Assembly: GCA_021808185.1 (NCBI GenBank)
Contig: JAKBCB010000265.1
Span: 1 to 5,744 of the forward strand
Length of the DNA stretch: 5,744 nt
Origin: Pseudomonadota bacterium
GTDB lineage: Bacteria; Pseudomonadota; Alphaproteobacteria; Acetobacterales; Acetobacteraceae
Direction: 5' to 3'
Shown in pieces: positions 5,208 through 5,744 of the stretch (the stretch's first letter is position 1; each line of letters starts with the position of its first letter). The notes under the pieces are model-generated. The model worked only from the letters and a program-made list of their open reading frames with translations. It had not been told where the DNA came from and made no database searches. The position numbers and the translations under genes were made by a program.

Positions 5208-5744
5208 GGTTTACCCGACGCCAGACCCTTGCCGGCCTCGCCGGCGGCACGCTGCTCGGCACGCTGGGCGCGCCGTCCATCGTGCGGGCGCAGAAGAAGC
5301 CGCAAATCGGGGTGGTGGTGAAGATCGGCGGCATCCCCTGGTTCAACGCCATGGAAGTCGGCATCAAGAAGGCCGCCGAGGAACAGGGCGTGGACGCCTG
5401 GATGATCGGTCCGACGCAGGCGGACGCGGCGCAGCAGGTGCGCGCGGTGGAAGACCTGATCGCGCGCAAGGTCGATGTGATCGGCGTCGTGCCGAACGAC
5501 GCGGTGGCGCTCGAACCTGTCTTCCAGCGTGCCCAGGCCGCCGGCATCAAGGTCATCACGCACGAAAGCCCGGACCAGAAATTCAACGACTGGGACATCG
5601 AACTCACCTCCGCCCAGGGCTTCGGCGAGACGCATCTGGAAGCACTCGCCAAGGCGATGGGCGGCGAGGGCAAATACATCGTCTTCGTCGGCTCGCTGAC
5701 GGTGCCGCTGCACAACAAGTGGGCGGATGCCTCCATCGCGCTGG
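5204..5744 (+). CDS. Sugar-type ABC transporter periplasmic binding protein (partial)
   Basis: The first 180 residues of a solute-binding protein of the Peripla_BP_4 (ribose/rhamnose/autoinducer-2) type; the gene continues past the right edge, and the family is usually about 320-340 residues. The N-terminus is a twin-arginine signal: TRRQTLAG (4-11), a small hydrophobic stretch, then APSIVRA with likely cleavage after Ala29, so export of a folded protein to the periplasm is expected. The mature part shows VVVKIGGIPWFNAMEVGI (37-54), GPTQADAAQQVRAVEDLIAR (69-88), DVIGVVPNDAVALEPVFQRA (91-110), AGIKVITHESPD (113-124) and FVGSLTVPLHNKWAD (161-175). The GPT...QV and ESPD pattern reminds me of LsrB/RhaS-like proteins often labelled autoinducer-2 binding, but a plain sugar or polyol ligand is equally possible. 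It is coupled to the upstream LacI regulator; permease and ATPase genes would be expected downstream. Confidence 0.9.
   Translation, partial: MRFTRRQTLAGLAGGTLLGTLGAPSIVRAQKKPQIGVVVKIGGIPWFNAMEVGIKKAAEEQGVDAWMIGPTQADAAQQVRAVEDLIARKVDVIGVVPNDAVALEPVFQRAQAAGIKVITHESPDQKFNDWDIELTSAQGFGETHLEALAKAMGGEGKYIVFVGSLTVPLHNKWADASIAL

Noticed and set aside
4796..5736. Long minus-strand frames opposite the regulator end and the binding protein
   Set aside because: They are antisense shadows of two coupled, well-supported genes.
1..5744. CRISPR array, tRNA/rRNA genes, insertion sequence or attachment site
   Set aside because: No spaced direct-repeat array, cloverleaf, transposase frame or terminal inverted repeats with target duplications could be seen.

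Overview
The window is high-GC DNA with strong G/C third-position bias, so most reading frames stay open on both strands. Gene content suggests an alphaproteobacterium of the Rhodospirillales/Acetobacteraceae type: GatB with an LEQDAGKS motif, a small methyltransferase built around VLEIGCGTGALG and IPNVQHWS, a DUF1348-type NTF2-like protein, and a LacI regulator leading into a sugar-type ABC uptake operon. The taxonomic call is inference from family resemblance; no marker RNA is present.

Layout. Positions 1-167 are a leader with no firm gene but a striking triple 9-bp tandem repeat (84-110). gatB (168-1619, +) makes the B subunit of the tRNA-dependent amidotransferase. It converges on an Hsp20 small heat-shock protein gene (1686-2204, -), with a GC-rich hairpin between the two stops. 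Divergent from hsp20 is a class I SAM-dependent methyltransferase (2326-3027, +). That gene converges with a DUF1348/NTF2-like gene (3037-3519, -), with only 9 bp between the stops and a hairpin covering the junction. A 163-bp intergenic stretch with an unusual AT-rich island (about 3550-3585) precedes a small proline/alanine-rich ORF (3683-3913, +). A 229-bp intergenic region follows, packed with palindromes and then a promoter/operator-like segment. Last come a LacI-family repressor (4143-5207, +) and, overlapping it by ATGA, a periplasmic binding protein with a twin-arginine signal (5204 to beyond the right edge).

How the genes work together. The first five genes are mostly single housekeeping or stress units with no shared pathway. 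The right end is a coherent module: regulator and solute-binding protein are translationally coupled, and a LacI-like imperfect palindrome sits in the likely promoter. The simplest reading is an autoregulated carbohydrate (or autoinducer-2-like) ABC import operon whose permease and ATPase genes lie to the right of the window.

I did not find a clearly new biological system. The least explained items are the tandem repeat abutting gatB with a degenerate nuclease-like frame beside it, the small orphan ORF flanked by AT-rich and palindromic DNA, and the ligand of the LacI/binding-protein pair.
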